A stretch of DNA of 64,000 nt from an uncultured Phycisphaerales bacterium (lineage in GTDB: Bacteria > Planctomycetota > Phycisphaerae > Phycisphaerales > SM1A02). The DNA is taken from the NCBI GenBank assembly GCA_905480395.1, contig CAJQQE010000005.1, forward strand, positions 1-64,000, read 5' to 3'. The notes beneath the pieces were generated by a model, which made no database searches, was not told the origin of the DNA, and saw nothing but the letters and a program-made list of their open reading frames with translations. Both the position numbers and the translations under genes were made by a program. Below, one piece after another: positions 1 to 10,213 of the stretch (position 1 is its first letter; each line of letters opens with the position of its first letter).

Positions 1-172
1 CGTCGCGGTTCGCGCGGTGGAGACGCAAGACTTCATGACCGCAGATTGGGCGAGGCTTCCCTACGGCGTGCTCGCCACGATCTCGAACCGAATCATCAAC
101 GAAGTAACCGGTGTCAATCGAGTCGTCTACGACATCAGTTCAAAGCCGCCGGCCACCATCGAATGGGAATGA
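1..172 (+). CDS. guaA: GMP synthase (glutamine-hydrolysing), C-terminal fragment
   Basis: This is the last 56 codons of a gene that begins before the window; the first complete codon is at base 2 and the stop is TGA at 170-172. The translated tail matches the end of the GuaA dimerisation domain, including [32 protein letters not shown] and the terminal KPPATIEWE, which is nearly invariant in GuaA. The enzyme converts XMP to GMP using glutamine amide nitrogen and ATP in the cytoplasm. Only the dimerisation tail is visible, so the glutaminase and ATP-pyrophosphatase domains cannot be checked. The next gene is on the opposite strand 27 bp away, so the two genes converge. Confidence 0.96.
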   Translation, partial: VAVRAVETQDFMTADWARLPYGVLATISNRIINEVTGVNRVVYDISSKPPATIEWE

Positions 173-198
173 GCCTGCGGTCGTGCGGGGTCTTTGGA

Positions 199-1365
199 TC
201 ACTGGTCGCCGCGACTGAAGACGGTCTGTTTCATGATCAGAAGAAGCGTCTGGCAGATGATGTCGACGTCGGCGGGGGTGACGAATGAATGGCAGGGGAG
301 GAGCATTGTTCGCGACGCAAGTCGGGCCGCAAACGGCCAGCGACTGTCAGGGTCTCCGCCGTGACGGGAGATCGGAAGCGCGGGACCAAAGGCCCAACCC
401 GCAGTGACGCCAATGTCGTGGCGGCGCATGCCGCGAATGATGGCGTCGCGATCCTCCTCTACGAATCGTTCGTCAAGTCGCACCGGGAAGGCCGTCCAGC
501 TCGGAAGCACGCCCGGGGGCGGAGAGGAGATCATCAAATCCGCTTCGCCACCGAGTCTGGCGATGTAGTGATCCGCGACTTCGCGACGAGCGGCGAGTGT
601 CTCTTCGATTCGCTCAAGGGTGCCAATTCCAACGGCGGCCCGGAGAACGTCGAGACGCCCGTCAAGGCCGGCTCTGACATGGCACCAGCCCTCCTGAGTG
701 TCGTCTTCCTCCTCGACATCCTCTGGCGTCGCTCGGCCTTCCATAAGGATCTCACGGCACGTGGCGGCCATCCGTTCGTCGTGCGTGACGATGAGACCAC
801 CACCAGCGGCGGTTGCCGGGCTTTCTCGTCCGAGACCAATCACCGCGAGAACGCCGAAGCGAGCGGCGGAATCCGACGGCATGGTCGTCCCCAGGCTCTC
901 GATGGCATCTTCGATGAGCGGGATTTCGTACTTGCGGCTGATCGAAGCGAGTTCCTCAAGGACGGAGGGTGCCGTCCAAGGGGCGATCGCTGCCAAGGCA
1001 CGGGTGCGTTCCGTGATGGCGGCTTCAACCGCCTCTGCGGGCATTCCTCCGGTCCGTGAATCCACATCCACGAATCGAGGGATACCTCCGGATCGAACGA
1101 TGGCCGCGACGAGACGGGCCGGCGCGAACGCCGGACAGATGACCTCGTCACCAACCTTCAAACCAACCGAGAGCATGGCTGCTTCCAACGCGACGCCTGC
1201 CGTCGTGGCCGCCACGGCATGAGGTCGATCAGTGATTTTCGACGCGAGCCTTTCCAGCGTTCGGATTGGCGAGGTGTCCTCCTCGGCCAACGCTTGGAGC
1301 GCGGCTTCTAATGCGGCAAAGTCATGATTTCGGATGTCGGGTCGATTGAGCGGAATGAAGTTCAT
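199..1365 (-). CDS. DegT/DnrJ/EryC1-like aminotransferase-fold protein lacking the PLP lysine
   Basis: The 388-residue protein has the layout of the DegT/DnrJ/EryC1/StrS family: an N-terminal IPLNRPDI segment, a cofactor-pocket stretch around HAVAATTAGVALEAAM (residues 49-64), IPLIEDAIESLG (148-159) with the pyridine-contacting Asp at 153, and a late GLDGRLDVLRAAVGIGTLERIEE block equivalent to the family's YRMSDLQAAIG region. At the Schiff-base position, where active members read roughly SFHATKNITTGEGG, this protein reads IGLGRESPATAAGGG (176-190). The lysine column aligns with Ser182 and there is no lysine nearby. It may therefore be a non-transaminating member of the family. Sugar-nucleotide genes are absent nearby, so no pathway can be assigned. 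No clear Shine-Dalgarno precedes the ATG. Confidence 0.82.
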   Translation of the reverse strand: MNFIPLNRPDIRNHDFAALEAALQALAEEDTSPIRTLERLASKITDRPHAVAATTAGVALEAAMLSVGLKVGDEVICPAFAPARLVAAIVRSGGIPRFVDVDSRTGGMPAEAVEAAITERTRALAAIAPWTAPSVLEELASISRKYEIPLIEDAIESLGTTMPSDSAARFGVLAVIGLGRESPATAAGGGLIVTHDERMAATCREILMEGRATPEDVEEEDDTQEGWCHVRAGLDGRLDVLRAAVGIGTLERIEETLAARREVADHYIARLGGEADLMISSPPPGVLPSWTAFPVRLDERFVEEDRDAIIRGMRRHDIGVTAGWAFGPALPISRHGGDPDSRWPFAARLASRTMLLPCHSFVTPADVDIICQTLLLIMKQTVFSRGDQ

Positions 1366-1434
1366 GGAAGGTCAATCTTCACTGTGAATCAGAATGAAGT
1401 GGCTCGGGACGTCCACCAAGAGGAACGGAAAGTT

Positions 1435-2895
1435 TTAGGGTTCGACAATTCGTGGTATCGAGTTCTGGAGTTCACCGCGGGCCTTGAGGAAGAGCCAAGC
1501 CGCCAATGGTCGGAGATCCGGTGGCAGTCCACCGCCACCCGCCGCCGCTCGTCCCAGCAATCGAGTTTGGGCCTCGTCGAGGTCGCCGGCGCGGGCGACC
1601 GCCAGTAGGGCGAGTGATCTGGTCGCGCGATCGGACGCTTCGAGGTACGGCACGGCCTCCGCGGCGGCTGGAGTGGTTCCGGCAGCGATCAGGCCACGAA
1701 AAATGACCTCGGTGACCATTTGGTCTTCTTGGTCAACGAGTCGTTTTCCAAGTGCGGACGGGGCCGTCGAACCGATCGCTTCTGCGGCTCGAAGCATGAA
1801 ATTCTCGATGCCGGTTCGCCGTGATCGGGAAGAAGCATCGAAGAGTGCTTCGAGCAAGGCCAGATCCGCGAGTTCTTCAGCCTTCGCCAGCGCCCAAATC
1901 ATGGTCGGTCGATGGCCGAGTTCGACGGCGGCAATGGCCGCTTCGGGCCGTTGGTCCGGCGCGGTGTAGATCAAGTCGCGGATTGCTTGGGACATTCGGT
2001 CGTCCGAAGGAAATCGACTCTTCGATTCGATGGGTGCAGGCTGTCCGGCGGATACCAGCAGCATTCCGATCGGCGTGATGCTCCCGTCGTTAGGGCAATC
2101 AGCCACCATTGATTTCCAAGCGTCGATGCCGTCGTCCGGATCGAGTTCGAGAAGTGTTTCGACCAAGGCCGCGCGGATGGCGTCGTTGAATGGTCGGGGG
2201 CCAATGAGCGCTCCCATTTTCTTGATGGCGATGTCAAAGCCAAGCCGCTCGGTCGTGGCCAGTAACTCGAAAATGGTTCGGTCACGGGCGGCGGTCGTGA
2301 CTTCGGAGAGGGCCTCGAACCAACCCTTGAGGGCCGGAGTTCCTCGTTGTTCCAAGGTCGCCGCGGCGATGCCACGGGTGAGCCAGGTGGCGTCTTGATT
2401 CGAGGAGAGCTGAGTCAGCCTCTCGGAGTCTGCATCTCGATCCGCGACCGCCAGCAGCACCGCCAGCGCGACGTCGTTCGTGCGATCATCGTTGGCGATG
2501 GTTCCCGCGATCGAAGCATCAAGGAGATCGTCGCCGAACGCGGAGATGACCAACGCGCCTCGCTCATCCGCAGACTCAAGTCTGGAGAGCAGCAGAGGGA
2601 TCGACTCGCCGGCCTCGGCCAGACTGATCGCCGCCCGGACCCGCATCGAAGGGTCCACATTCGTCACGCCGGCTTGCAGGACTGAGGAAAAGCCGGGGAA
2701 TCTGAATTCGTTGAACTCGCTGACGTTTGCTGGCGAGCCGGCCCCGCCGACGCTTCGACGGAGTACCGACACACTTGCTTCGATTGGGTCGACCCGTCCG
2801 TAGGGGCTGGACTGGGCAAACATCGCATTGGAGATGACCAACGCGGTAGCCGCGGCCAAGGTGCACGAGGAGAGACAGGAGAAACGGCGAATCAT
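1435..2895 (-). CDS. Exported HEAT-like helical repeat protein
   Basis: The 486-residue product starts with a clear signal peptide: Arg-Arg near the N-terminus, a hydrophobic stretch about residues 10-24 and a probable cleavage after AMFA near residue 28. The rest is almost entirely short amphipathic helices rich in Ala, Leu and Asp/Glu. There are recurring turns such as DPSMRVRAAISLAEAG and DRATRSLALLAVARAG, typical of HEAT or Armadillo-type solenoids. No catalytic motif is visible. Such periplasmic helical-repeat proteins usually mediate protein contacts, but the partner is unknown. It lies between the DegT-like gene and dnaA on the same strand and has its own short upstream gap, so co-transcription with dnaA is possible but unproven. 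Confidence 0.72.
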   Translation of the reverse strand: MIRRFSCLSSCTLAAATALVISNAMFAQSSPYGRVDPIEASVSVLRRSVGGAGSPANVSEFNEFRFPGFSSVLQAGVTNVDPSMRVRAAISLAEAGESIPLLLSRLESADERGALVISAFGDDLLDASIAGTIANDDRTNDVALAVLLAVADRDADSERLTQLSSNQDATWLTRGIAAATLEQRGTPALKGWFEALSEVTTAARDRTIFELLATTERLGFDIAIKKMGALIGPRPFNDAIRAALVETLLELDPDDGIDAWKSMVADCPNDGSITPIGMLLVSAGQPAPIESKSRFPSDDRMSQAIRDLIYTAPDQRPEAAIAAVELGHRPTMIWALAKAEELADLALLEALFDASSRSRRTGIENFMLRAAEAIGSTAPSALGKRLVDQEDQMVTEVIFRGLIAAGTTPAAAEAVPYLEASDRATRSLALLAVARAGDLDEAQTRLLGRAAAGGGGLPPDLRPLAAWLFLKARGELQNSIPRIVEP

Positions 2896-2960
2896 CGTCG
2901 GAGTGTACCGACGAACGACTCCCAGACGTGGTCGTGCCGGCCTATAGGGTCCGACGGATG

Positions 2961-4424
2961 TCAGGCTCGTCGGAGCGCCTGGCGGATCTCATCGACCAAA
3001 TCTCGAAGTCGAACGACCTCTTCCGCGTGGCCCGAGACGAGTTCGTCGGCCTCCAACTGCCGGCGGATCCGTCGATCGGCGGTATGGACGGTCGAGTGGG
3101 TCGTCCGGCCGAGGGCGGAGGCAATCTCGGGGAAGCACGCATTGGTGAGTTCGCGAGCAAGGTAGGCACAGAGGCCACGGGCCAGAACGACTCGGCGATG
3201 TCGCCCGCTCGAAAGGAGTTCGTCTCGATCCACGCCGACCTCTTTGCAGACGACTTCCAGGATCCGAGAGAGCCGGATCGGCTTCCCGCCGGTGGACATT
3301 GATTCATCGCCGAGTGCCCGTTGGACCGCAATCGAACCGATCTCGTCCTGGCTACCCCAATTGGAATCAAGGCGGGCGAGTGCATCGATGCGGGTCAGTC
3401 CGCCAAGAAGTTCTCGTACCGAGCCCACACAGCGTGATGCGAGGGTTTCCATCGCAGACTCGCCGAGCCGGATTCCACGATCAAAGGCAAGTCGCTTGAC
3501 CAGCCTGACCCGGAGTTCTCGATCTGGTCGATCGACGCGGACGACCATGCCGGAAAGAAACCGACTGACCAGCGGCCCGCTGAATCGGTTGATCGTTCGC
3601 GGATGATCGTCGCACACCACCGCGACCGCGCCGCCGCTCATGGCGATGGCATCGATGGTGTGGAGGAATTCGCTCTGAGTCGCGTTCTTGTTCGACAGAA
3701 AATGAACGTCGTCAATGGCCAGTAGGTCGAGCCGACGGAGGGTCCGACGAAAATTGTCGAGGTCGCTGCTGCGGACGGCCTGAATGTACTCATTGGTGAA
3801 CTGTTCACCGGTCAGGTAGCGAACCTTGGCTCGCCGGTCCCGCTGCTTGCGGCGGGCGCAAATCCCGCGAAGGAGATGGGTCTTGCCGATGCCGCAATCG
3901 CCGTGGATAAAGAGCACGCTCGTGGCGCCATCGAGATCGTCGCCGAGCCTGGTGGCCGCGTCGAAGGCAAGCCGATTCGAATCACCGATCTCGAAGTGAT
4001 CCAGCTTGGGTTCGGCGTCCCGGCGATCGCGTTTCTCCGTGCGTCTCCCTCGGCGTGCGGAGGAGCGATCGGGCGCCGGCGGCGGGGATGTTTCGACCAC
4101 GGCGGAAGCGGAGGCTGCTGCGGGGTCGCCGGGACGGACTCGAACCCCCATTTGGACTTTGATGTCGTCGCCCAGTTCGGCTCGGGCGGCGATCTGGATG
4201 GCCTCGCGAAAGTGTCGCTCGATCCAATCCGCGACAAACCGGCTGTCGGCCTCAACTCTGAGTTGGCCGTCTTGGACGACGAAGGCGGTGGTTCGATCGA
4301 ACCACATATCCCATCGTCGGGACCCAACCTGACGAGCCACTTCGCGGCCGATTCGTTCGGTTGGATCACCCTTGGGAAGATTTTCTTCACGGCGTGTGCC
4401 TGAGTACTTGGTCAAACTGGTCAT
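2961..4424 (-). CDS. dnaA: Chromosomal replication initiator protein DnaA
   Basis: The 487-residue protein has the four-domain DnaA plan. Domain I is near residues 23-85, with the conserved tryptophan-rich WDMWF, followed by a charged Pro/Arg linker. The AAA+ domain has Walker A GDCGIGKTHLL (about 175-185), Walker B LLAIDDVH (about 234-241), the SRFLSG arginine-finger box and the VREL sensor-2 box. Domain IV is the DNA-binding helix-turn-helix. The minor-groove arginine equivalent to E. coli R399 is kept, but the recognition helix reads LGRTTHSTVHT instead of the usual GGRDHTTVLHA. ATG 4424 has GGAG 10 nt upstream; in-frame ATGs at 4451 and 4481 remain possible. dnaN, recF and gyrB are not adjacent. 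Confidence 0.93.
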   Translation of the reverse strand: MTSLTKYSGTRREENLPKGDPTERIGREVARQVGSRRWDMWFDRTTAFVVQDGQLRVEADSRFVADWIERHFREAIQIAARAELGDDIKVQMGVRVRPGDPAAASASAVVETSPPPAPDRSSARRGRRTEKRDRRDAEPKLDHFEIGDSNRLAFDAATRLGDDLDGATSVLFIHGDCGIGKTHLLRGICARRKQRDRRAKVRYLTGEQFTNEYIQAVRSSDLDNFRRTLRRLDLLAIDDVHFLSNKNATQSEFLHTIDAIAMSGGAVAVVCDDHPRTINRFSGPLVSRFLSGMVVRVDRPDRELRVRLVKRLAFDRGIRLGESAMETLASRCVGSVRELLGGLTRIDALARLDSNWGSQDEIGSIAVQRALGDESMSTGGKPIRLSRILEVVCKEVGVDRDELLSSGRHRRVVLARGLCAYLARELTNACFPEIASALGRTTHSTVHTADRRIRRQLEADELVSGHAEEVVRLRDLVDEIRQALRRA

Positions 4425-4967
4425 CGGGTGTTTGCTCCGAACCGAGGTCATCGAAACCTCGAGGTACTCAACGGTCTTCAATCAGCCACCGAGCAATGCT
4501 CAGGTCCGGTGGCCACAACGATCGCCCTCCGGCTCAGGGTCCGGTCAGAAAGCGATCATGAGATTCTCATTGGAGTCCGTCCCGATTTCGAGTCTGGCTC
4601 AAGGCCGGCCAAGCCGACGAAGAATCCCACACTCGAAATATCACGAGATCGCGGAAGAAAATCCGGGGTCTCGCCGCCCGATCGGAAATGGAGCGGAACT
4701 GGTCCGGGCCGGCCCCCAGATCGACGCAAGGTCGCGCTGGCGATTCGGTCCCATCGAAGCCCCGCCGATCGGGCGAGTGGCCCATCCTTGGGCGAACGTG
4801 AAAGTTACCCGCAAGACGCGACTCTGCCACGACCACGATGGCCTTTCACCGAGTCACTCGGTGTGTAATCCCTTGCCGGGCAAGGGTTCTCCTCGGTCGA
4901 AAAAAAGTAATCCACCATGTGGCGGTCAGGTTGGCGAGACATTGTGGAAAAGACGCGAAGGCCGGAG
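4425..4967. other. dnaA upstream region with weak DnaA-box-like sequences
   Basis: About 540 bp separate dnaA from the GNAT gene, both on the minus strand. I see no credible gene here. One sequence, TGTGGAAAA at 4943-4951 (reverse strand TTTTCCACA), differs from the TTATCCACA DnaA box at one base, and TTACCCGCA near 4803 differs at two. A near-palindrome CCACCATGTGG lies around 4912. There is no AT-rich unwinding stretch and no dense box cluster, so an origin is possible but weakly supported. The region probably holds the dnaA promoter and leader. Confidence 0.35.
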
Positions 4968-5906
4968 TCAAGGCTCGATCAAGGATCGAACCACGGCAGT
5001 GCGTCGGACCGAATGGCGGAAGCCCGCGCGACGGTAGAGCCTGACTGCAGGGAGGTTTGCGCGGTCAACGGCGAGGACGACGGTGCGGGCGTCATCGCCG
5101 TCGACCAGAGAAAGTCCAAATGTCAAGAGGGTCTTGCCGAATCCGCGCCCACGAATTTTGGCGGTCAATCCGAGGTACACGAGTTCGATGGAGGCGCCAT
5201 CGTTTCCGCGATTGAAGAGCAGCGCGCCTTCGGCCTTGCCATCGACGTACAGGATGTGCCACCACTGCGGCTGCACCGTTCCGGAGGCCAGATGGCCTGC
5301 CAAGATGTCTTGGGTCTGGCGGAGGCCGGCGAGGCCCGGACAGTCCAGCGTGTCTTCGTAGGTCCGGTCCAGCAGGTCAATCAGGCCGGCGTGATCGTCT
5401 TGATTCCAACTTCGGATTTCAACGTTGGCATCCAGTGCAGGAGTCTGGATGGTGCCAAAGCGAGGCACGGGCCGTTCCAAGTAGTCCAACTGAGCCAATC
5501 GGTGGAAGCCGCCGGCCACAAACATCGATTCTTCCAAGGAATCGACCGGGTCGATGAGGGCTTGGGCAAGGTCGACGCCCATGCTCCTGCAACCCGTGGC
5601 GGTGGCGTCGATTAAGACCCCGGCCTTGATGGCGGCGGCCCGGTCGGTCGGTCTTGATGCGAAAATCATGGCCGTGCGGCCCACCGCGGGGGCCGCGAGG
5701 GCGGTCATCCCGATCTCGCCGGAGGGATTCCGGAGGACCCAGGTTTGATCGAGTGCCAGGTTGGACGCCTTGGCGTACTCCAGAAACCGGGTCGCGGCCG
5801 CTCGGTCCCCGTGGACCAAGACGCGGATCGCCTGCTCAATCTCATTGGGCTTGATTCGCTCGGGCGACCCGACGGGGGAGGGGAGATGGTTGGAGGAGAT
5901 CGTCAT
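4968..5906 (-). CDS. GNAT-family N-acetyltransferase
   Basis: The 312-residue product carries a GNAT fold in its C-terminal half. LVYLGLTAKIRGRGFGKTLL contains the acetyl-CoA pyrophosphate loop (R-G-x-G-x-G type, IRGRGFGK), followed by VVLAVDRANLPAVRLYRRAGF, the usual strand-helix that ends the domain. The N-terminal half also reads like a degenerate acyltransferase domain (AATRFLEYAKASN followed by a LAAPAVGRTAMIF strand), so this may be a tandem-GNAT protein. The substrate is unknown. I chose ATG 5906 because the open frame upstream runs through the 10-bp tandem repeats and encodes an unlikely Arg/His-rich leader. The neighbouring gene at 6037 diverges from it. Confidence 0.8.
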   Translation of the reverse strand: MTISSNHLPSPVGSPERIKPNEIEQAIRVLVHGDRAAATRFLEYAKASNLALDQTWVLRNPSGEIGMTALAAPAVGRTAMIFASRPTDRAAAIKAGVLIDATATGCRSMGVDLAQALIDPVDSLEESMFVAGGFHRLAQLDYLERPVPRFGTIQTPALDANVEIRSWNQDDHAGLIDLLDRTYEDTLDCPGLAGLRQTQDILAGHLASGTVQPQWWHILYVDGKAEGALLFNRGNDGASIELVYLGLTAKIRGRGFGKTLLTFGLSLVDGDDARTVVLAVDRANLPAVRLYRRAGFRHSVRRTAVVRSLIEP

Positions 5907-5950
5907 TCTGCGGAAAACGTACCACCCGGCGAGGCTGCGGGGGTTCTGGC

Positions 5951-5987
5951 GATCCTCCGTGATCCTCCGTGATCCTCCGTGATCCTC
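5951..5987. repeat. 10-bp tandem repeat in a divergent promoter region
   Basis: Three perfect copies of GATCCTCCGT are followed by a partial fourth copy (GATCCTC). The array sits between the divergently transcribed GNAT gene (start 5906) and the exported-protein gene (start 6037). Copy-number change would alter the spacing of promoter elements by one helical turn per unit. Confidence 0.9.
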
Positions 5988-6036
5988 ATGGAACCGATCG
6001 TGATACACTCTCGAACCGCTTTTTAGGAGCTCCCAC

Positions 6037-6747
6037 ATGGTTCAGATGCGTCCAACCCGACTCTCGCGATCCTCGCTCGGTCCGGCCTGTGCCCTTTTGA
6101 TCGCGACCGCCATGGCGATGGTGGTTGGAATCACCACGGCCCCGGCTCCGGCCTCGGCGCCAGTTTCGGCTTCGTCCCTTGACTGGCAGTTGGATCTTGC
6201 GCCCGGCGATCTCCGGCTCTACGTCGATCCCGTTGACGGGCGTCGGTATTGGTACTTCACCTACACCGTGACCAACCAAACAGAACGAGATCTCGTCTTC
6301 GCCCCTCGAATCGAGCTCTTCATGGACAGCGGTGAGGTCCTTCGCTCGGGCCGTGGCGTCCCGAGTCGCGTCATCGGACAGCTCAAGAAACTGCTGGGTA
6401 ACCCGCTCCTCGAGGATCAGAATCGAATCATCGGTGATCTTCGAGTGGGCAAGGAAAATGCTCGCACGGGCATTGCGGTGTGGCCCGCAGAGGATCAAGA
6501 CATCACTGAGGTGACCCTTTTCTTCCAGGGGCTTTCCAGCGATCGAAAAGTCGTCAAGCATCCCAAGACCGACCAGCCCGTCTCGTTGTATCGGACCCTT
6601 CGGCGGGAATACGTCGTCGCGGGAGACCCGGAGCAGCGTGGATCGACCCCGCTGGTACTTGATACGCGGAAGAATCGTCGCGGACCGATGTGCGAATCGG
6701 AGTTCCAGATCGGTGGCAAGTCCGCTGGTTGCTGGATCTATCGCTGA
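6037..6747 (+). CDS. Exported protein of unknown function
   Basis: The 236-residue protein has a signal sequence: Arg residues in the first 11 positions, a hydrophobic segment about residues 15-34, and Ala/Pro-rich residues around a likely cleavage near 40-45. The mature part begins LDWQLDLAPGDLRLYVDP and is rich in beta-prone stretches such as RRYWYFTYTVTNQTERDLVF. This resembles an immunoglobulin-like or DUF-type periplasmic beta domain, and no catalytic residues can be assigned. Two cysteines lie near the C-terminus (MCESEF and SAGCW) and could form a disulphide. The start is well supported by GGAG nine bases before the ATG. I do not recognise the family. Confidence 0.78.
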   Translation: MVQMRPTRLSRSSLGPACALLIATAMAMVVGITTAPAPASAPVSASSLDWQLDLAPGDLRLYVDPVDGRRYWYFTYTVTNQTERDLVFAPRIELFMDSGEVLRSGRGVPSRVIGQLKKLLGNPLLEDQNRIIGDLRVGKENARTGIAVWPAEDQDITEVTLFFQGLSSDRKVVKHPKTDQPVSLYRTLRREYVVAGDPEQRGSTPLVLDTRKNRRGPMCESEFQIGGKSAGCWIYR

Positions 6748-6911
6748 CGTCGAGATTTGGATCGCTTGGCAGGATTGGCGATCGCACGGGTTTTCGCTAT
6801 CATGGTCCATTCGGCAGTTTGGAATGCGTCTTGTATTCCGCCAACCTTTGTACACCGCTCGCGATGACGGCCCTGATGCCGTTGCCATGCGAGGATTGAT
6901 CGGAGCTGATC

Positions 6912-8383
<1,472 letters not shown>

Positions 8384-8434
8384 GTCCTCGTTGATTCCAC
8401 TGGCGTTGGGCGGATGAGGCGGCCGCCGCATGGC

Positions 8435-10057
8435 TCAGCGACAGAGCTCCATGTAGACCTCAAAGAACTCGACCATCGGTTCCTCGAAATCGACGCCGAC
8501 GATGAGCCCCGCGATCTCCGGAACGAGTCGCTCGTCGCGGTCTAGATTGACCACCCGTCCACCACCGGCTTCGGCGATCTCGGGGAAGAACTCGATCGCA
8601 TCACGATGTCGGCTCCATCGACGCCGCTTGGTCGGTCGGCTGATCGCGTCCTCGCCTCGTTCTAAGTCGAACGGGCTCACCGCGCCACCGTCATCAAGGT
8701 CTTCGAGTTCTTCGTCGGGCGTTTTTTCTTCGCTGTCCACGATGCGGGGATCGCAACCGATGACGTGGGTCGTCACGCCCCGCGCTCGAGCAAACTTCGC
8801 CAGTTTGATGCAGCCCTCGCCGTGGCCGGGATGGGGAGGCGCATCGCCGACGAGGATCAACACCCCGCGATTGCGAGGGTTCCAGGAGAACGTGGTATAC
8901 GCCAGTGCGAGTCCTTGATCGACCAGTTCGGGTCGATCACCGCCGCCTTCGGCACTCAATCGCCAGAGGTTGGCCCGGGCCATGTCGACCGATCCGGTGA
9001 GATCCCATCCGACCTTTTCAAAGAGCTCTCGGCGATCGCGATACCCAGCGATTCCCACCCGGATTCCGCCGGCGACGTCTCCCACGAACCGCATCAAGTC
9101 GTCAACACCTCCCTGGGCCTCGGCGATTTCACCCGACATGCTGGCCGTGCAGTCGAGCACGATGGCCAGATCGAGCGGCTGAAGTGCGAGCGCCTCAAGA
9201 TGATCACTCAGGGCGGTGAACGCCTCCAGGGGCAGCACTGCGATCTCACTGAGGTCCGCGGGATTCGACGCCGTCGCGACGACTGGCGCGTCCGTACCTG
9301 CCGCCAGCGGGGTTGCCATTGCTCGGGGCGGGAGCATGCGGGCGGCGTCAATGCTTCGGAGTCCGCGGTTCTTCTGGTACCAGAGACGCCACTTGTAGTC
9401 GCGTCTCAGGTCATCCCCGCCGGTGACCCGAGCAAGCCTCGGGCTGAGACTTCCCGCCTCTTGTTTGTTCATTCGAAGGATCACCGTCCGAATGAGCTCG
9501 ATCGCGAGTTTTTGGAGATCTTCATCCTCCGACAGCAGGCCAAGTTCGGCGGCCAAGAGCTTGTCGTCAAGCCTCGAACTTCGGGAGAGGGCGGCGGCCC
9601 CTCGGGCGAGGCGATCGGGATCGACGCGGTAGCCGACCCGCATCGCCGTCCTGATCACCGAGGGCTCGACTTCGTGGGTCAGCCATTTGGATTCCTGAGG
9701 CACATTCCGATGTGCGAGCACCAGAAGCGCGAAGGACCTCACCGCCAGATGTCGATCGTGCAGGGCATCGATCACCATCGCGGCAGAGTCTGGGCAGTCG
9801 AATCGCTGAAGTCGGAGGACCGCGATGACCCGTCGTGGCCACGCGAGCGCTCCGAGGAGATTCCGAATCGCGGTCTGCTCGGCCGCGGGCGCCTTGTTGA
9901 GAGGCGTTCGAGGGGTCAGATCGATCTCGTCGTCCGGTGACGCCAATTCCGCGGCCGTGGTCGAGGCGGCCGGAAGGGCAGATGCGATGACCCCTCCAAA
10001 TGCCAAGGTGGCCATCATCACCAGAAGCCGAGCCAAGATGCCTGAGAAAGATCCCAC
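8435..10057 (-). CDS. Exported von Willebrand factor A domain protein
   Basis: The 540-residue protein starts at GTG with a hydrophobic signal segment (residues 9-32). An alpha-helical region follows with HEAT-like pairs (for example DRHLAVRSFALLVLAH). From about residue 290 there is a VWA domain: LDLAIVLDCTASMSGEI holds the MIDAS signature in the D-x-T-x-S form, then VRVGIAGYRDRRE and RGVLILVGDAPPHPG complete the usual strands. A strongly acidic insert (EEKTPDEELEDLDD) and an Arg-rich patch lie between the last strands. VWA domains bind a metal and mediate protein contacts, and the target here is unknown. The gene is convergent with obg and divergent from the PadR gene. Confidence 0.82.
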   Translation of the reverse strand: MGSFSGILARLLVMMATLAFGGVIASALPAASTTAAELASPDDEIDLTPRTPLNKAPAAEQTAIRNLLGALAWPRRVIAVLRLQRFDCPDSAAMVIDALHDRHLAVRSFALLVLAHRNVPQESKWLTHEVEPSVIRTAMRVGYRVDPDRLARGAAALSRSSRLDDKLLAAELGLLSEDEDLQKLAIELIRTVILRMNKQEAGSLSPRLARVTGGDDLRRDYKWRLWYQKNRGLRSIDAARMLPPRAMATPLAAGTDAPVVATASNPADLSEIAVLPLEAFTALSDHLEALALQPLDLAIVLDCTASMSGEIAEAQGGVDDLMRFVGDVAGGIRVGIAGYRDRRELFEKVGWDLTGSVDMARANLWRLSAEGGGDRPELVDQGLALAYTTFSWNPRNRGVLILVGDAPPHPGHGEGCIKLAKFARARGVTTHVIGCDPRIVDSEEKTPDEELEDLDDGGAVSPFDLERGEDAISRPTKRRRWSRHRDAIEFFPEIAEAGGGRVVNLDRDERLVPEIAGLIVGVDFEEPMVEFFEVYMELCR

Positions 10058-10125
10058 AGGCTCAGTGTAGTCCAGCGAGTTGGGCTATTCAGGGGCTCAT
10101 TCCATTGGTTCTGGCCGAAAAGTGG

Positions 10126-10154
10126 TTGGCATAGTATGTTTTGCATAGTATGCT
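10126..10154 (+). promoter_or_regulatory. padR promoter with two tandem palindromic operator-like sites
   Basis: TTGGCA (10126-10131) and TATGCT (10149-10154) are separated by 17 bp, a good sigma-70-like promoter. Overlapping it are two copies of GCATAGTATG (10129-10138 and 10143-10152) spaced 14 bp apart. Each is almost a perfect 11-bp palindrome (GCATA-G-TATGC). Protein bound there would block RNA polymerase. The following gene encodes a PadR-type repressor, so autorepression is the simplest reading. Confidence 0.6.
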
Positions 10155-10213
10155 TCGTTGGTCTTGTCGTTAAGGCAGGATGAAGTCGAACCTCGATTGA
10201 TGGAGACACCGTG

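Noticed and set aside
8765-9940. A 391-codon plus-strand frame opposite the VWA protein
   Set aside because: The minus-strand protein has a signal peptide and a MIDAS motif; the opposite frame shows no recognisable domain.
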